Positions 45,217-53,006 of a stretch of DNA of 64,000 nucleotides are shown one piece after another; position 1 is the first letter of the stretch, and each line of letters begins with the position of its first letter. This stretch comes from Streptomyces longwoodensis (lineage in GTDB: Bacteria; Actinomycetota; Actinomycetes; Streptomycetales; Streptomycetaceae), in contig NZ_KQ948549.1 of assembly GCF_001514125.1 (NCBI RefSeq), forward strand, positions 443,081 through 507,080, given 5' to 3'. Both the position numbers and the translations under genes were made by a program. The notes beneath the pieces were generated by a model. That model was not told the origin of the DNA. It did not search any database and saw nothing but the letters and a program-made list of their open reading frames with translations.

Positions 45217-45295
45217 CGTTTCCTCGGTGGGGTGAGGGCCGTGGTCCGTTCCCGGGCGGGACGTCCACGGTTTCCTTCCGGTCCGCCACCCCTGC

Positions 45296-45337
45296 CGGAT
45301 GCACCCCTGTCGGATGCACCCGTGGTCGGATGCCCCC
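45296..45337. repeat. Three CGGATGC-type imperfect direct repeats
   Basis: CGGATGCACCC at 45296 and 45311 and CGGATGCCCCC at 45327, spaced 15 and 16 bases, in the 129-base gap between the STAS start and the TetR stop. Too short to interpret. Confidence 0.7.
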
Positions 45338-45345
45338 GCGGCGGG

Positions 45346-46017
45346 TCACCGGGTCAGCGCGCGCAGTTCGCTCGCGTACAGCTCCGCCGGGTCGAGGCCC
45401 ATGCCGGTGAAGTGGCCCGCGAGCTCCAGCGACAGGATGCCGTGCAGGCGGGTCCAGAACAGCAGGGCACGGTGCAGGGCGGCCGCGTCCGCCGGGTGGT
45501 CGGCGGCCCACTCCCGGTGCTCGGCGAGGTGCGCCCGCACCGGGTCGTCGTCCTGGGCGTCGTGCGGGGCGTCGTCCGGGGCCTCCTCGCCGAGTGACCG
45601 GGCGGCGTCGAGGAGGCACTCCATGACCTGGGACGCGGTCTGCGTGACGTCGTCCGGGGCGTGGTAGCCGGGGATCGGCGTTCCGTAGATCAGGAAGTAG
45701 CGCTGCGGGTCCGCCAGCGCCCAGGCCCGCAGCGTGCGTCCCAGTCCCGCCAGGTCGGCGCCCTCGGCCGCCGCGGCGCGGACGGTGTCGGCGAGGCCGC
45801 GGTAGGCGTCGCGGATCAGCTCGGTGATCAGTTCGTCCCGGCTGGAGAAGTACCGGTAGAGCGCGGGACCGCTCATGCCCATCCGCTTGGCGATGGCGTT
45901 CAGGGACAGCCCCGGCGCCCCGGCGGTGGCGATCTGCTCCCAGGCGTGCTCCTTGATCTCCGCCCGCAGCTGGGTGCGGTAGCGCTCGCGTGGTGTCTCC
46001 CTGCGCACAGCGGTCAC
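45346..46017 (-). CDS. TetR-family repressor
   Basis: A 223-residue repressor. The helix-turn-helix is within residues 20-65 (AWEQIATAGAPGLSLNAIA, MGMSGPALYRYFSSRDEL), a clear TetR_N domain. The C-terminal half is a helical ligand and dimer domain with LGRTLRAWALADPQRYFLIYG and an acidic segment EEAPDDAPHDAQDDDPVRA, the TetR_C group that resembles YP_001 families. GTG 46017 is the start (MTAVRRE). Divergent from the quinone-reductase-like gene, with a shared 172-base region full of symmetric sequences, so it is probably the repressor of that gene and itself. The ligand is unknown. Confidence 0.9.
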   Translation of the reverse strand: MTAVRRETPRERYRTQLRAEIKEHAWEQIATAGAPGLSLNAIAKRMGMSGPALYRYFSSRDELITELIRDAYRGLADTVRAAAAEGADLAGLGRTLRAWALADPQRYFLIYGTPIPGYHAPDDVTQTASQVMECLLDAARSLGEEAPDDAPHDAQDDDPVRAHLAEHREWAADHPADAAALHRALLFWTRLHGILSLELAGHFTGMGLDPAELYASELRALTR

Positions 46018-46106
46018 GTGCGTCGTTCCTTCCCTCGGCCCGGTCGCCGGGCCCCGTCGTGGGCGGGGGCGTCCGGCGTTTCGGTTAGACCCTATAACTG
46101 TCGCTC

Positions 46107-46167
46107 TTGACTGTCACTCCATCGCTTGGTTATAACTTCTAACAGAAGCGCCAGCCACTAACTGGCG
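46107..46167 (+). promoter_or_regulatory. Divergent promoter/operator region, TetR-quinone reductase
   Basis: Forward promoter: TTGACT (46107-46112), 18 bases, TATAAC (46131-46136). The -10 lies in the palindrome GTTATAAC (46129-46136). CTTCT-AAC-AGAAG (46136-46148) and CGCCAG-CCACTAA-CTGGCG (46149-46167) follow. A direct repeat, ACTGTCGCTC/ACTGTCACTC (46097 and 46110), lies on the other side of the -35. The region is rich in A+T for this genome, and the overlapping sites fit TetR repression. Confidence 0.65.
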
Positions 46168-46189
46168 GGGTCCTGGAGGGAGTGACGTC

Positions 46190-47230
46190 ATGAACGACGC
46201 AACGATGGTGGAGGTTGTACTGCCGGGCACGGTGGAGCCGGAGGGGCTCCAGCTGCGGCACGCGGCCGTGCCCACCGCCGGACCGGGCCAGGTCGTCGTC
46301 CGCATGGAGGCGACCGGCGTGTCCTTCGCCGAACAGCAGATGCGCCGGGGGCGCTACTACGACCAGCCGCCCTTCCCGTTCGTCCCCGGCTACGACGTGG
46401 TCGGCACCGTCATCGCGACGGGCCCGGGCGTCCCCGTCGGCCTGGCCGGCACCCGGGTGGCCGCGCTGCTCAAGGTCGGGGGCTGGGCCAGCCACGTGGT
46501 CGTCGACGCCGCCGACGCGGTCCCGATCCCGGACGGCATCGGCGCCGCGCAGGCGGAGACCCTGGTGATCAACGGGATCACCGCCTGGCAGATGCTCCAC
46601 CGCACGGCGCGCGTCCGCGCCGGGCAGACCGTCCTGGTGCACGGCGCCAACGGAGGGGTCGGCTCAGTCCTGGTCCAGCTCGCGCGGGCCGCCGGCGCGC
46701 AGGTGATCGGCACCGCGTCCGAACGCCACCACGCCGCCCTGCGCGAACGGGGCGTGACCCCGGTCGACTACCGCACCGAGGACGTCCCGGCCCGCGTGCG
46801 CGCCCTCGCCCCCGGCGGCGTGGACGCCGTCTTCGACCACGTCGGCGGCCGCAGCGTCGTGGACTCCTGGCGCCTGCTCGCCCCCGGCGGCACGCTCGTC
46901 GCCTACGGCACCGCCTCCACCCGCGACGACCAGGGGTCCAAGCAGTGGCCCGTGCTGAAGCTGCTGGGCCGCGTCTGGGCGTGGAACGCCCTGCCCAACG
47001 GGCGGCGCGCCTTCTTCTTCAACGTCTGGGCCGGCAAGGCCCTCAGCCGCGGCCGCTTCCGGGCCCGGCTGCGCGCCGACCTCACCGAGGTCTTCGAAGC
47101 GCTGCGGCGCGGCGAGATCACGGCCGACATCGCGGCCGAACTGCCCCTCAGCCGGGTCGCCGAGGCCATGCGGCTGGCCGAGTCCGGCACGGTCGCCGGG
47201 AAGGTCGTCCTGCGCGCCGACGCATCCTAG
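46190..47230 (+). CDS. Zinc-free medium-chain reductase, quinone oxidoreductase-like
   Basis: A 346-residue MDR-superfamily oxidoreductase. Substrate domain: VVVRMEATGVSFAEQQMRRG and VPGYDVVGTVIATGPGV (residues ~35-85). Nucleotide loop: VLVHGANGGVGSVLVQLARA (about 148-167), a GxGxxG-like Rossmann motif with the AxxGGVG form of quinone reductases; no zinc ligands (no C-x-x-C-x-x-C-x7-C). ATG 46190 has GGAGGG nine to ten bases upstream, and the promoter is well formed. It is under the divergent TetR gene. The likely reaction is NADPH-dependent reduction of quinones or enones; substrate unknown. Confidence 0.9.
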   Translation: MNDATMVEVVLPGTVEPEGLQLRHAAVPTAGPGQVVVRMEATGVSFAEQQMRRGRYYDQPPFPFVPGYDVVGTVIATGPGVPVGLAGTRVAALLKVGGWASHVVVDAADAVPIPDGIGAAQAETLVINGITAWQMLHRTARVRAGQTVLVHGANGGVGSVLVQLARAAGAQVIGTASERHHAALRERGVTPVDYRTEDVPARVRALAPGGVDAVFDHVGGRSVVDSWRLLAPGGTLVAYGTASTRDDQGSKQWPVLKLLGRVWAWNALPNGRRAFFFNVWAGKALSRGRFRARLRADLTEVFEALRRGEITADIAAELPLSRVAEAMRLAESGTVAGKVVLRADAS

Positions 47231-47395
47231 GGGGTTCCTTGTCGATCACGCCGGGGCTCACGGCGGCGCGTCGTCCGAACCGGTCGGCAAGGCGGCCGGA
47301 TGTCGGTGGCAGGACCGGCACCGGCTGTCCGAGGATGAGGGCCGACGACGAGGCCCGGAACCCCCTCTCGGGGGCGGGCCGGTGACGGGGGAGCA

Positions 47396-48577
47396 GTGGG
47401 CGTCGCGAGGAGCACGGTCCGGGCCGTGAACGGGTTGACCGCGCGGTGGGCGGGTGCCGCGCAGGGCGGGACGGTGTTCTCGGCGGCGGCGGTGTGGCCG
47501 CTGCTGGCCCACCTGGCCGACGGGGCCGGTGGCCCGGCGCGGGCGGAGCTGACCGAGGCGCTAGGACTGCCCGCCGGGCAGGCGGCGGACGCCGCCCGCG
47601 ACCTGCTCGCCGCGATGGGCGCCGTGCGGGGACTCGACACCGCGCTCGGGCTCTGGACGAAGCGCACGCTGGAGCTGAGGGAGCAGTGGACGGCGGGCCT
47701 GCCGGCCGGCACCCACGGGGTGCTCACCGGAGACTTCCCCGCCGACCACCGGGCGCTGGACGCCTGGGCGGCCCAGCGGACCGGCGGGCTGATCGACCGC
47801 ATGCCGGTCCTGCTGGCCGAGGACACCGAGATGGTCCTGGCGAGCGCGCTGGCGCTGCGCACGCGGTGGCTCAGCCCCTTCGAGGAGTGTCCGCTGGAGA
47901 CGGCGTACGAGCCCTGGGCCGCGGAGCCGCGCCTCGGGCTGCGGCGCTCCAGTGTCCTGCTGGACCGGATCGGGGTGGCGCGGACGCCCGGCGGGCACGT
48001 CACGGAGCTGAAGGTGCTGGGCGACAACGCCCTCGACGTGCACCTGCTGCTCGGGGAGGAGGGCATGGCGCCGGGACGGGTGGTGGAGGCCGGGGTCGGC
48101 ATCCTCGCCGGCCGGTACCCGGTCGTGCCCGGACCGCGGCTGCCCCTCGGGCACGCCGGGCCCGGCGTGCTGGTGGAGAGGGAGCGCTGCGAGCGGCCCG
48201 AGCCGCCGTCGCTGGACGTGACGACCGTCGCCTACGCCATGGAGGCGAGCCACGACCTGCTGGAGCTGCACCGGTTGTTCGGGCTCACGACGGCACGGGA
48301 CACCACGCGCGGACACTTCCCCGGCATCAGCGCCTTCCCGCTCGCGGTCGGGTCGGCCCGGCAGACGTGTGTGGCGAGATTCGGCGCGCGGGGCTTCGAG
48401 GCCGCCGCGGTGACCGCGTTCGGCATGGGGGGCGGAGGCATGCCCGACCTCCGCCACGTCACCACCCGGATCAGCGCCGTCTTCGACCGGCCCTTCGGCT
48501 TCCTCGCCCTGCACCGCCACACCCGGCTCGTACTGGCGGCGGGCTGGGTCACGGACCCGCTGCCGTGGGAGGAATGA
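47396..48577 (+). CDS. Serpin
   Basis: A 393-residue member of the serine protease inhibitor family, rare in bacteria but present in some Streptomyces. Serpin landmarks: start VRAVNGLTARWAGAAQGGTVFSAA, hinge of the reactive-centre loop GFEAAAVTAFGMG (about residues 333-345) with the small residues needed for insertion, and the C-terminal signature VFDRPFGFLALHRHTRLVL (about 363-381). No signal peptide is visible, so it may act inside the cell. GTG 47396 has GGGGGAGCA in front. The target protease cannot be inferred; the inhibitory mechanism is supported by the hinge. Convergent with the PfpI-like gene. Confidence 0.88.
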   Translation: MGVARSTVRAVNGLTARWAGAAQGGTVFSAAAVWPLLAHLADGAGGPARAELTEALGLPAGQAADAARDLLAAMGAVRGLDTALGLWTKRTLELREQWTAGLPAGTHGVLTGDFPADHRALDAWAAQRTGGLIDRMPVLLAEDTEMVLASALALRTRWLSPFEECPLETAYEPWAAEPRLGLRRSSVLLDRIGVARTPGGHVTELKVLGDNALDVHLLLGEEGMAPGRVVEAGVGILAGRYPVVPGPRLPLGHAGPGVLVERERCERPEPPSLDVTTVAYAMEASHDLLELHRLFGLTTARDTTRGHFPGISAFPLAVGSARQTCVARFGARGFEAAAVTAFGMGGGGMPDLRHVTTRISAVFDRPFGFLALHRHTRLVLAAGWVTDPLPWEE

Positions 48578-48593
48578 CCCGGGAGGGCCCCGG

Positions 48594-49289
48594 TCAGCCC
48601 AGCCGCTTCAGCAGTTCGTCGGCCAGGGGAGCCGACGAGGCCGGGTTCTGGCCGGTCACCAGCGTGCGGTCCACGACCACGTGCGGCGCCCACGGCTCGC
48701 CCTCCACCACCTCCACGCCCGCCTCGGTCAGGCGGTCCTGGAGCAGCCACTTCAGCCGCGGCGCGAGACCGCCCTGGGTCTCCTCGGCGTTGGTGAACCC
48801 GGCGACCCGGTACCCGGCGAAGGCGTTCGCACCGTCCTGCGTGACCGCGGCCAGCAGCGCGGCGGGGCCGTGGCAGACCACGCCCAGCGGCGTGCCCGCG
48901 GCCAGCGCGTCGACGAGCAGCCGGCCGGAGGCGGCGTCCACGGCCAGGTCCTCCATCGGGCCGTGCCCGCCGGGGTAGAACACCGCCGCGTAGTCGTCGA
49001 GCCGCACCTCCTCCAGGCGCAGCGGGTGGGCGAGCTCGGTCATCGCCTCCAGTTCGGCGGCGATCCGGTCGGCGCCGTCCTGGCCGCCGTTGACCTCGGG
49101 CGCCAGGCTCGCCCGGTCCACGGTCGGCGCGACCCCGCCGGGCGTGGCGACGACCACCTCGTGACCGGCGGCCCGGAACGCGCGGTAGGGGGCGACGGCT
49201 TCCTCCGCCCAGAAGCCGGTGGGGTGTCCGGTGCCGTCGGCGAGCGTCAGGGAGTCGGCGCCGGTCATCACGAAGAGGATCTTGGCCAT
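48594..49289 (-). CDS. DJ-1/PfpI-family protein (type 1 glutamine amidotransferase-like)
   Basis: A 231-residue protein of the DJ-1/PfpI superfamily of the HchA-like class. The catalytic nucleophile elbow is GVVCHGPAALLAAV, with Cys in VCHGPA, and the preceding FYPGGHGPMEDL contains the general acid. KILFVMTGADSLTLADGTGHPTGF is its N-terminus. Members of this class can be glyoxalase-like or chaperone-like; the activity here is not certain. ATG 49289 (MAKILFV) has GAAGGAC upstream, and the extra 38 codons before it are not family-like. Divergent from a LysR gene, which probably controls it. Confidence 0.88.
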   Translation of the reverse strand: MAKILFVMTGADSLTLADGTGHPTGFWAEEAVAPYRAFRAAGHEVVVATPGGVAPTVDRASLAPEVNGGQDGADRIAAELEAMTELAHPLRLEEVRLDDYAAVFYPGGHGPMEDLAVDAASGRLLVDALAAGTPLGVVCHGPAALLAAVTQDGANAFAGYRVAGFTNAEETQGGLAPRLKWLLQDRLTEAGVEVVEGEPWAPHVVVDRTLVTGQNPASSAPLADELLKRLG

Positions 49290-49377
49290 GGGGGTGTCCT
49301 TCACGATCGGTGGGGCTGCGGTTCCGCGGACGTCGGTCCGTGTGCCCCCGACCGTAGCCACGGACTCTCGCGGGAAA

Positions 49378-49406
49378 CCAATGGACGCACCAATGCCAGC
49401 CATTGG
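49378..49406. promoter_or_regulatory. Inverted repeat CCAATGG...CCATTGG between the PfpI and LysR genes
   Basis: CCAATGG (49378-49384) and CCATTGG (49400-49406) are perfect inverse copies around 15 bases, and a third CCAATG (49390-49395) lies between them. Its position, 35 bases before the LysR start and 89 from the PfpI start, is normal for LysR autoregulatory sites. Confidence 0.5.
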
Positions 49407-49440
49407 ATCTCCTATGGCACACCGCGGAATACTGGACCGG

Positions 49441-50352
49441 GTGGACGGTCACGCGAACCTCGATCTGAACCTCCTGCGCACCTTCCTGGCGGTGTACCGC
49501 TCGGGCTCGTTCACCGGCGCCGCCCAGGTGCTCGGCCTGTCGCAGCCCACGGTGACCACGCAGATGCGGACCCTGGAGCGACAGACCGGGCGCGAGCTGT
49601 TCCAGCGGTTGCCGCGGGGGGTGGCGCCCACGGCCGTCGCCGACGCCCTCGCCGCACGGGTGGCCCCGGCGCTCGACGACCTGGCGGCCGTGGCGGGCCC
49701 CGCCCCGGCGGCCGGCACTCGGCCCCCCGCCCCCGTCCACCTGGCCGGTCCCGCCGAGCTGTTGTGCACCCGGGTGCTGCCCGCGCTCGCCCCGCTCGTC
49801 GCCGGGGGCGTCCGGCTGCGCGTCGTGACCGGGCTGACCGATCCGCTGCTCGACGAGCTGCGGGCCGGCCGGTACGACCTGGTCGTCGCCACCAGCCGCC
49901 CCCGGGGCCGCACCCTCGCCTGGGAGGCGCTCACCGACGAGGAGTTCGTGCTCGTCGCCGCGCCCCGGTGGGCCGAACGGCTGAGCGCACGCCTCGCCGA
50001 GGAGGGGCCCGCCGCCCTGCACGGGGTGCCGCTGATCACGTACGCGGAGGACCTGCCGATCGCCCGTCGCTACTGGCGGCACGTCTTCGGCCGACGGCTG
50101 TCGTGCGCCGCCGCGGTGACCGTGCCCGATCTGCGCGGGGTACTGGCCGCCGTCGCCGCGGGGGCGGGCTACAGCGTGCTCCCGCGCTACCTGTGCCGCG
50201 ACGCCCTGGCGTCCGGGGCCGTCGTGCCGCTGCACGAACCGGACGACCCGCCGATCAACACCGGCTTCCTGGTCCAGCGGCCCGGCGCGCCGGAGAACCC
50301 GGACGTGGCCCGCGTACGGGAGGTACTGCTGCGCAGCGCCCGCGACTGGTGA
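49441..50352 (+). CDS. LysR-family regulator
   Basis: A 303-residue LysR regulator. The N-terminal helix-turn-helix is in NLDLNLLRTFLAVYRSGSFT followed by AAQVLGLSQPTVTTQMRTLERQTG. The effector domain is typical of the periplasmic-binding fold, with VHLAGPAELLCTRVLPALAP and PLITYAEDLPIARRYWRHVF. GTG 49441 was chosen because AATACT (49428-49433) is 7 bases upstream, giving a possible leaderless start; ATG 49414 is in frame and would add 9 residues. It is divergent from the PfpI-like gene and likely activates it. The inducer is not known. Confidence 0.88.
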   Translation: MDGHANLDLNLLRTFLAVYRSGSFTGAAQVLGLSQPTVTTQMRTLERQTGRELFQRLPRGVAPTAVADALAARVAPALDDLAAVAGPAPAAGTRPPAPVHLAGPAELLCTRVLPALAPLVAGGVRLRVVTGLTDPLLDELRAGRYDLVVATSRPRGRTLAWEALTDEEFVLVAAPRWAERLSARLAEEGPAALHGVPLITYAEDLPIARRYWRHVFGRRLSCAAAVTVPDLRGVLAAVAAGAGYSVLPRYLCRDALASGAVVPLHEPDDPPINTGFLVQRPGAPENPDVARVREVLLRSARDW

Positions 50353-50408
50353 CCGGCCGGGCGGGGGAGCGGGCCGCCCCGGCGTGGGAAACAGTCTGAC
50401 TGTGCTGA

Positions 50409-50428
50409 CTATTCAAAAAAGTGAGTAG
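50409..50428 (+). promoter_or_regulatory. Near-palindrome in the SGNH gene promoter
   Basis: CTATTCA (50409-50415), AAAAAG, TGAGTAG (50422-50428) is an imperfect 7-bp repeat (6 of 7). TAGGGT (50426-50431) follows and could be a -10. CAGTCTGACTG lies just upstream (50392-50402), itself a 5-bp palindrome. This is an A+T-rich island in G+C-rich surroundings. Confidence 0.4.
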
Positions 50429-50490
50429 GGTGCCACCGTACGGCCGTCCCGCCCGGGCCGGACCGATGACGTCTCGACGGGGGCCCGCCC

Positions 50491-51324
50491 ATGACCGGCA
50501 CCGCACTGAGCCGCACGCGTTACGTCGCCCTCGGTGACAGCCAGACCGAAGGGGTGGGCGACGGGGACGACAGCACCGGGCTGCGCGGCTGGGCCGACCG
50601 GCTCGCCGAGCTGCTGGCCGTCCACCACCCCGGTCTGCACTACGCCAACCTGGCCGTGCGCGGCCGGCTCGCCGGCCAAGTGCGCGCCGAACAGCTCGAC
50701 CCCGCTCTGGCGTTGCGGCCCGACCTCGCCACCGTCGTCGCCGGGGTCAACGACCTGCTGCGGCCCCGCTTCGACGCCGACGAGGTCGCCGGACACCTCG
50801 ACGCCGTCTTCGCCGCGCTCACCGCCCAGGGCGCCCGGGTCGCCACGCTCACGTTCCCGGACGTCGCCCGGGTCACCCCGCTCGCCCGACCGCTCGGCCC
50901 CCGCGTCCACGCCCTCAACTCCCGCATCAGGGAAGCGGCCCGGCGGCACGGTGTCGTCGTCGCCGAGACCGCCGACCACCCTGTCGTCACCGATCCACGC
51001 CTGTGGAGCGCCGACCGGCTGCACGCCTCCCCGCTCGGCCACGCCCGTATCGCCGCCGCCGTGGCCCACGCCCTCGCGCTGCCCGGCAGCGACGGCTCCT
51101 GGGCCGACCCGCTGCCCGGGCCGCCCGTCCGGCCCACCGCGCTCGGCGAGCTGCGCTGGGCCGCCGGGTTCCTCGGGCCCTGGATCGGCCGCCGGGTGCG
51201 CGGCCGCTCTTCGGGAGACGGCCGTACGGCCAAGCGGCCCGGTCTGCTGCCCGTCCTCCCCGTGGGTCCGGGTCGGGCGGAGGGGGCGGTCGGCGTCGAC
51301 AACCGGTCGGTTGCGGGCGGGTGA
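50491..51324 (+). CDS. SGNH/GDSL hydrolase
   Basis: A 277-residue cytoplasmic esterase/lipase-like enzyme of the SGNH family. Block I GDSQTEGVG has the nucleophile Ser (residue 17), block III contains GVNDLL with the oxyanion Asn, and block V DRLHASPLGHA has the catalytic Asp and His. Block II Gly is in NLAVRGRLAG. A C-terminal region of about 80 residues is Pro/Gly/Arg-rich and outside the fold. There is no signal peptide. ATG 50491 is the start. It is transcribed alone from an A+T-rich promoter. The substrate is unknown. Confidence 0.9.
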   Translation: MTGTALSRTRYVALGDSQTEGVGDGDDSTGLRGWADRLAELLAVHHPGLHYANLAVRGRLAGQVRAEQLDPALALRPDLATVVAGVNDLLRPRFDADEVAGHLDAVFAALTAQGARVATLTFPDVARVTPLARPLGPRVHALNSRIREAARRHGVVVAETADHPVVTDPRLWSADRLHASPLGHARIAAAVAHALALPGSDGSWADPLPGPPVRPTALGELRWAAGFLGPWIGRRVRGRSSGDGRTAKRPGLLPVLPVGPGRAEGAVGVDNRSVAGG

Positions 51325-51412
51325 ACATGTATGCGCAGATCCGGGGCAAGCGAATGCTACGAGAACGGACCGTTTCGGTCGCCGGACGGACAAAGTGGAG
51401 GTGTCGATCGCT

Positions 51413-51580
51413 ATGAGCGCGAAGGTGTTGGAGCGTTTTCCGGCTGGGGCTCCGCGGGGTGCGTGGCCGGCTGAGGAGTTCGCGGCGGCTCGGCGTGCCG
51501 AGGGCGAACCCGCAACCGTGGTGATGGACCTGCAGTCGGACGCCTTCCTCGTGGTGGTCCCGGCGAACGAGGAAGAGTAG
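51413..51580 (+). CDS. Small acidic protein, 55 residues
   Basis: A short gene with a GGAGGTG ribosome-binding site 9 bases ahead of ATG 51413. The product, MSAKVLERFPAGAPRGAWPA through VMDLQSDAFLVVVPANEEE, resembles small conserved Streptomyces proteins of unknown function. The middle is alanine- and glutamate-rich (AEEFAAARRAEGEPATVVMD) and the C-terminal part looks like one beta-strand followed by an acidic tail. No domain is recognised. Calling it real rests on the ribosome-binding site and codon bias, not on homology that I can check. A decamer repeat follows the stop. Confidence 0.65.
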   Translation: MSAKVLERFPAGAPRGAWPAEEFAAARRAEGEPATVVMDLQSDAFLVVVPANEEE

Positions 51581-51585
51581 AGAAG

Positions 51586-51615
51586 GAAGACCGGAGAAGA
51601 CCGGAGAAGACCGGA
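51586..51615. repeat. Three GAAGACCGGA decamers
   Basis: Exact tandem copies at 51586, 51596 and 51606, right after the 55-residue gene's stop. A short purine-rich array with no visible hairpin. Confidence 0.9.
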
Positions 51616-51694
51616 ACGACCGAGCACGACCCAGGGCAGGCCGGGGACGTGGCCCGGCGAGCCCGGCAGTACCGACCCCCCGTGGGCTCCGCGC

Positions 51695-52627
51695 TCACCG
51701 TCCCGGTGAGTCCGGTGCGGTGAGCGTGCCGCCCAGGGCGCGGGCCGTGCGCACGAACACCTCGTGCAGTTCGCGCGCCGCCTGCGGCACCGACTCCGCC
51801 CGGCGCCGCTGCAGCATCAGCAGCACCTGCGGGGTGTCCCCCGCGAGCGGCCGGTGGGTGAGCGCACCGCACCGCACCAGCGGGTCCCCGACCACGCTGA
51901 AGTCCGGCAGGACCGTCGCCCCGAGCCCCTCGGCGACCATCAGCTTGCCCATCTCCGCCCCGTCCGTGGAATACGCGAAGGACGGATCCCGCCCGTCGAG
52001 CAGCCGGTGCACGTACCGGTGCATCACGTAGCCCGAGCGCATGCCGATGAGCGGCACACCGAGCAGGTCCTCCACGGTCACCGCCGGCCGGGCGGCCAGC
52101 GGGCTGTCCGGGCGCAGGCACACCACCGGCCGGCCGCGCAGCAGTTCCGCCGACTCGAACTCGGCGGGCACGTCGTCGCCTTCGAGGTGATTGACCAGCC
52201 CCAGGTCGAACCCGCCCTCCAGCAGCGCCCGGTGGATGTCGGTCTGCTGCGCCCCCACCACCTCCACCTGGGTGTGCGGGCGCGCCCCCCGGAACTTCCG
52301 CAGCACCGGCAGCAGCAGCGGCACGGTCGCCGCGTTCACCGTGCCGACGCGCACCATGCGCCGGATGCGGTGCTGCTCGCCCGCCGCCGCGCGCAGCCGG
52401 TCCACCGCGTCCAGGACGTCCACGATGTGCGGCAGCAGCTCCCGGCCGGGCGCGCTCATCGTCGCGCCGGAGCGCTTGCGCTCCAGCAGCTCGACCCCCA
52501 GCTCGCGCTCCAGGTTGCGCACCGTCTCGCTCAACGCGGGCTGGGACAGGCGCAGTTCCTCGGCGGCCCGGCGCAGCGAACCGAGCCGGGTGACGGCCGC
52601 GATGTATTCCAGCTGTTCCGTTCGCAC
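51695..52627 (-). CDS. LysR-family regulator of the sulfur operon (inferred)
   Basis: A 310-residue LysR regulator. Helix-turn-helix: LEYIAAVTRLGSLRRAAEEL, then LRLSQPALSETVRNLERELG. The effector domain includes TVNAATVPLLLPVLRKFRG and GLVNHLEGDDVPAEFESAEL. GTG 52627 is the start. It is divergent from the leader peptide-sfnG-flavin reductase-sfnB-ssuD transcription unit, the classic layout for a LysR regulator of its neighbours, and TGAAATTCA (52685-52693) in between may be a binding half. It is distinct from the CysB/Cbl lineage as far as I can judge. The effector is unknown. Confidence 0.85.
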   Translation of the reverse strand: MRTEQLEYIAAVTRLGSLRRAAEELRLSQPALSETVRNLERELGVELLERKRSGATMSAPGRELLPHIVDVLDAVDRLRAAAGEQHRIRRMVRVGTVNAATVPLLLPVLRKFRGARPHTQVEVVGAQQTDIHRALLEGGFDLGLVNHLEGDDVPAEFESAELLRGRPVVCLRPDSPLAARPAVTVEDLLGVPLIGMRSGYVMHRYVHRLLDGRDPSFAYSTDGAEMGKLMVAEGLGATVLPDFSVVGDPLVRCGALTHRPLAGDTPQVLLMLQRRRAESVPQAARELHEVFVRTARALGGTLTAPDSPGR

Positions 52628-52726
52628 GACAGGAGAATGCGGTCCCGCGGCGGGCGGTTCAAGGGTTTCCCTGTCACACCCTCGTGAAATTCAATGGTCC
52701 GCGATGCGAGAACGGTCGGGTTTTCC

Positions 52727-52756
52727 TTGACGGTCCTCACCGGCGGCTGCCACGAT
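52727..52756 (+). promoter_or_regulatory. Promoter for the leaderless uORF of the sulfur operon
   Basis: TTGACG (52727-52732), 18 bases, CACGAT (52751-52756), then exactly 7 bases to the ATG of the leader peptide at 52764. This makes the leader translation leaderless. The rest of the gap is free of other good promoters. Confidence 0.5.
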
Positions 52757-52763
52757 CGACGAC

Positions 52764-52847
52764 ATGACTTCGCGACTGGACCTCACGCGGCGACGCCACG
52801 TCGACCTCGCGCGCGTCTCCAGCGCCTCCTGTCGCGCCGCCGCCTGA
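52764..52847 (+). CDS. Leader peptide with a late Cys codon (uORF)
   Basis: A 27-codon ORF ending RVSSASCRAAA, with an Arg-rich middle (LTRRRHVDLAR), recognisable as the type of short leader found upstream of sulfur-metabolism genes in Streptomyces. It lies 159 bases before sfnG. One Cys (residue 23) near the end fits sensing of cysteine or Cys-tRNA during translation. The ATG at 52764 follows a -10 by 7 bases with no ribosome-binding site. Because it is so short, its coding status rests on the shape of the family, position and promoter. The expected outcome is regulation of sfnG through translation of this ORF. Confidence 0.7.
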   Translation: MTSRLDLTRRRHVDLARVSSASCRAAA

Positions 52848-52957
52848 CCGGCCCGCGCCCCTCTTCCCACGCCACCCGCCCGCTCCTCGCCCGAGCGGTG
52901 CCGTGCCGTGTTCCCGCCTTTTCTCTCCGCCCGCATTCCCGCGCCCGGCCGCGACCG

Positions 52958-52979
52958 CCGGTGAATTCGGCGTCGCCGG
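52958..52979 (+). promoter_or_regulatory. Hairpin before sfnG, possible attenuator element
   Basis: CCGGTGA (52958-52964) pairs with TCGCCGG (52973-52979), one G-U pair, around an 8-base loop, 27 bases ahead of the sfnG ATG. Located between the leader ORF and the first structural gene, it could be the downstream switch that a stalled ribosome affects. The stem is short. Confidence 0.35.
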
Positions 52980-53006
52980 AGAGCAATTCCACGCCTGGAG
53001 TTCCGC

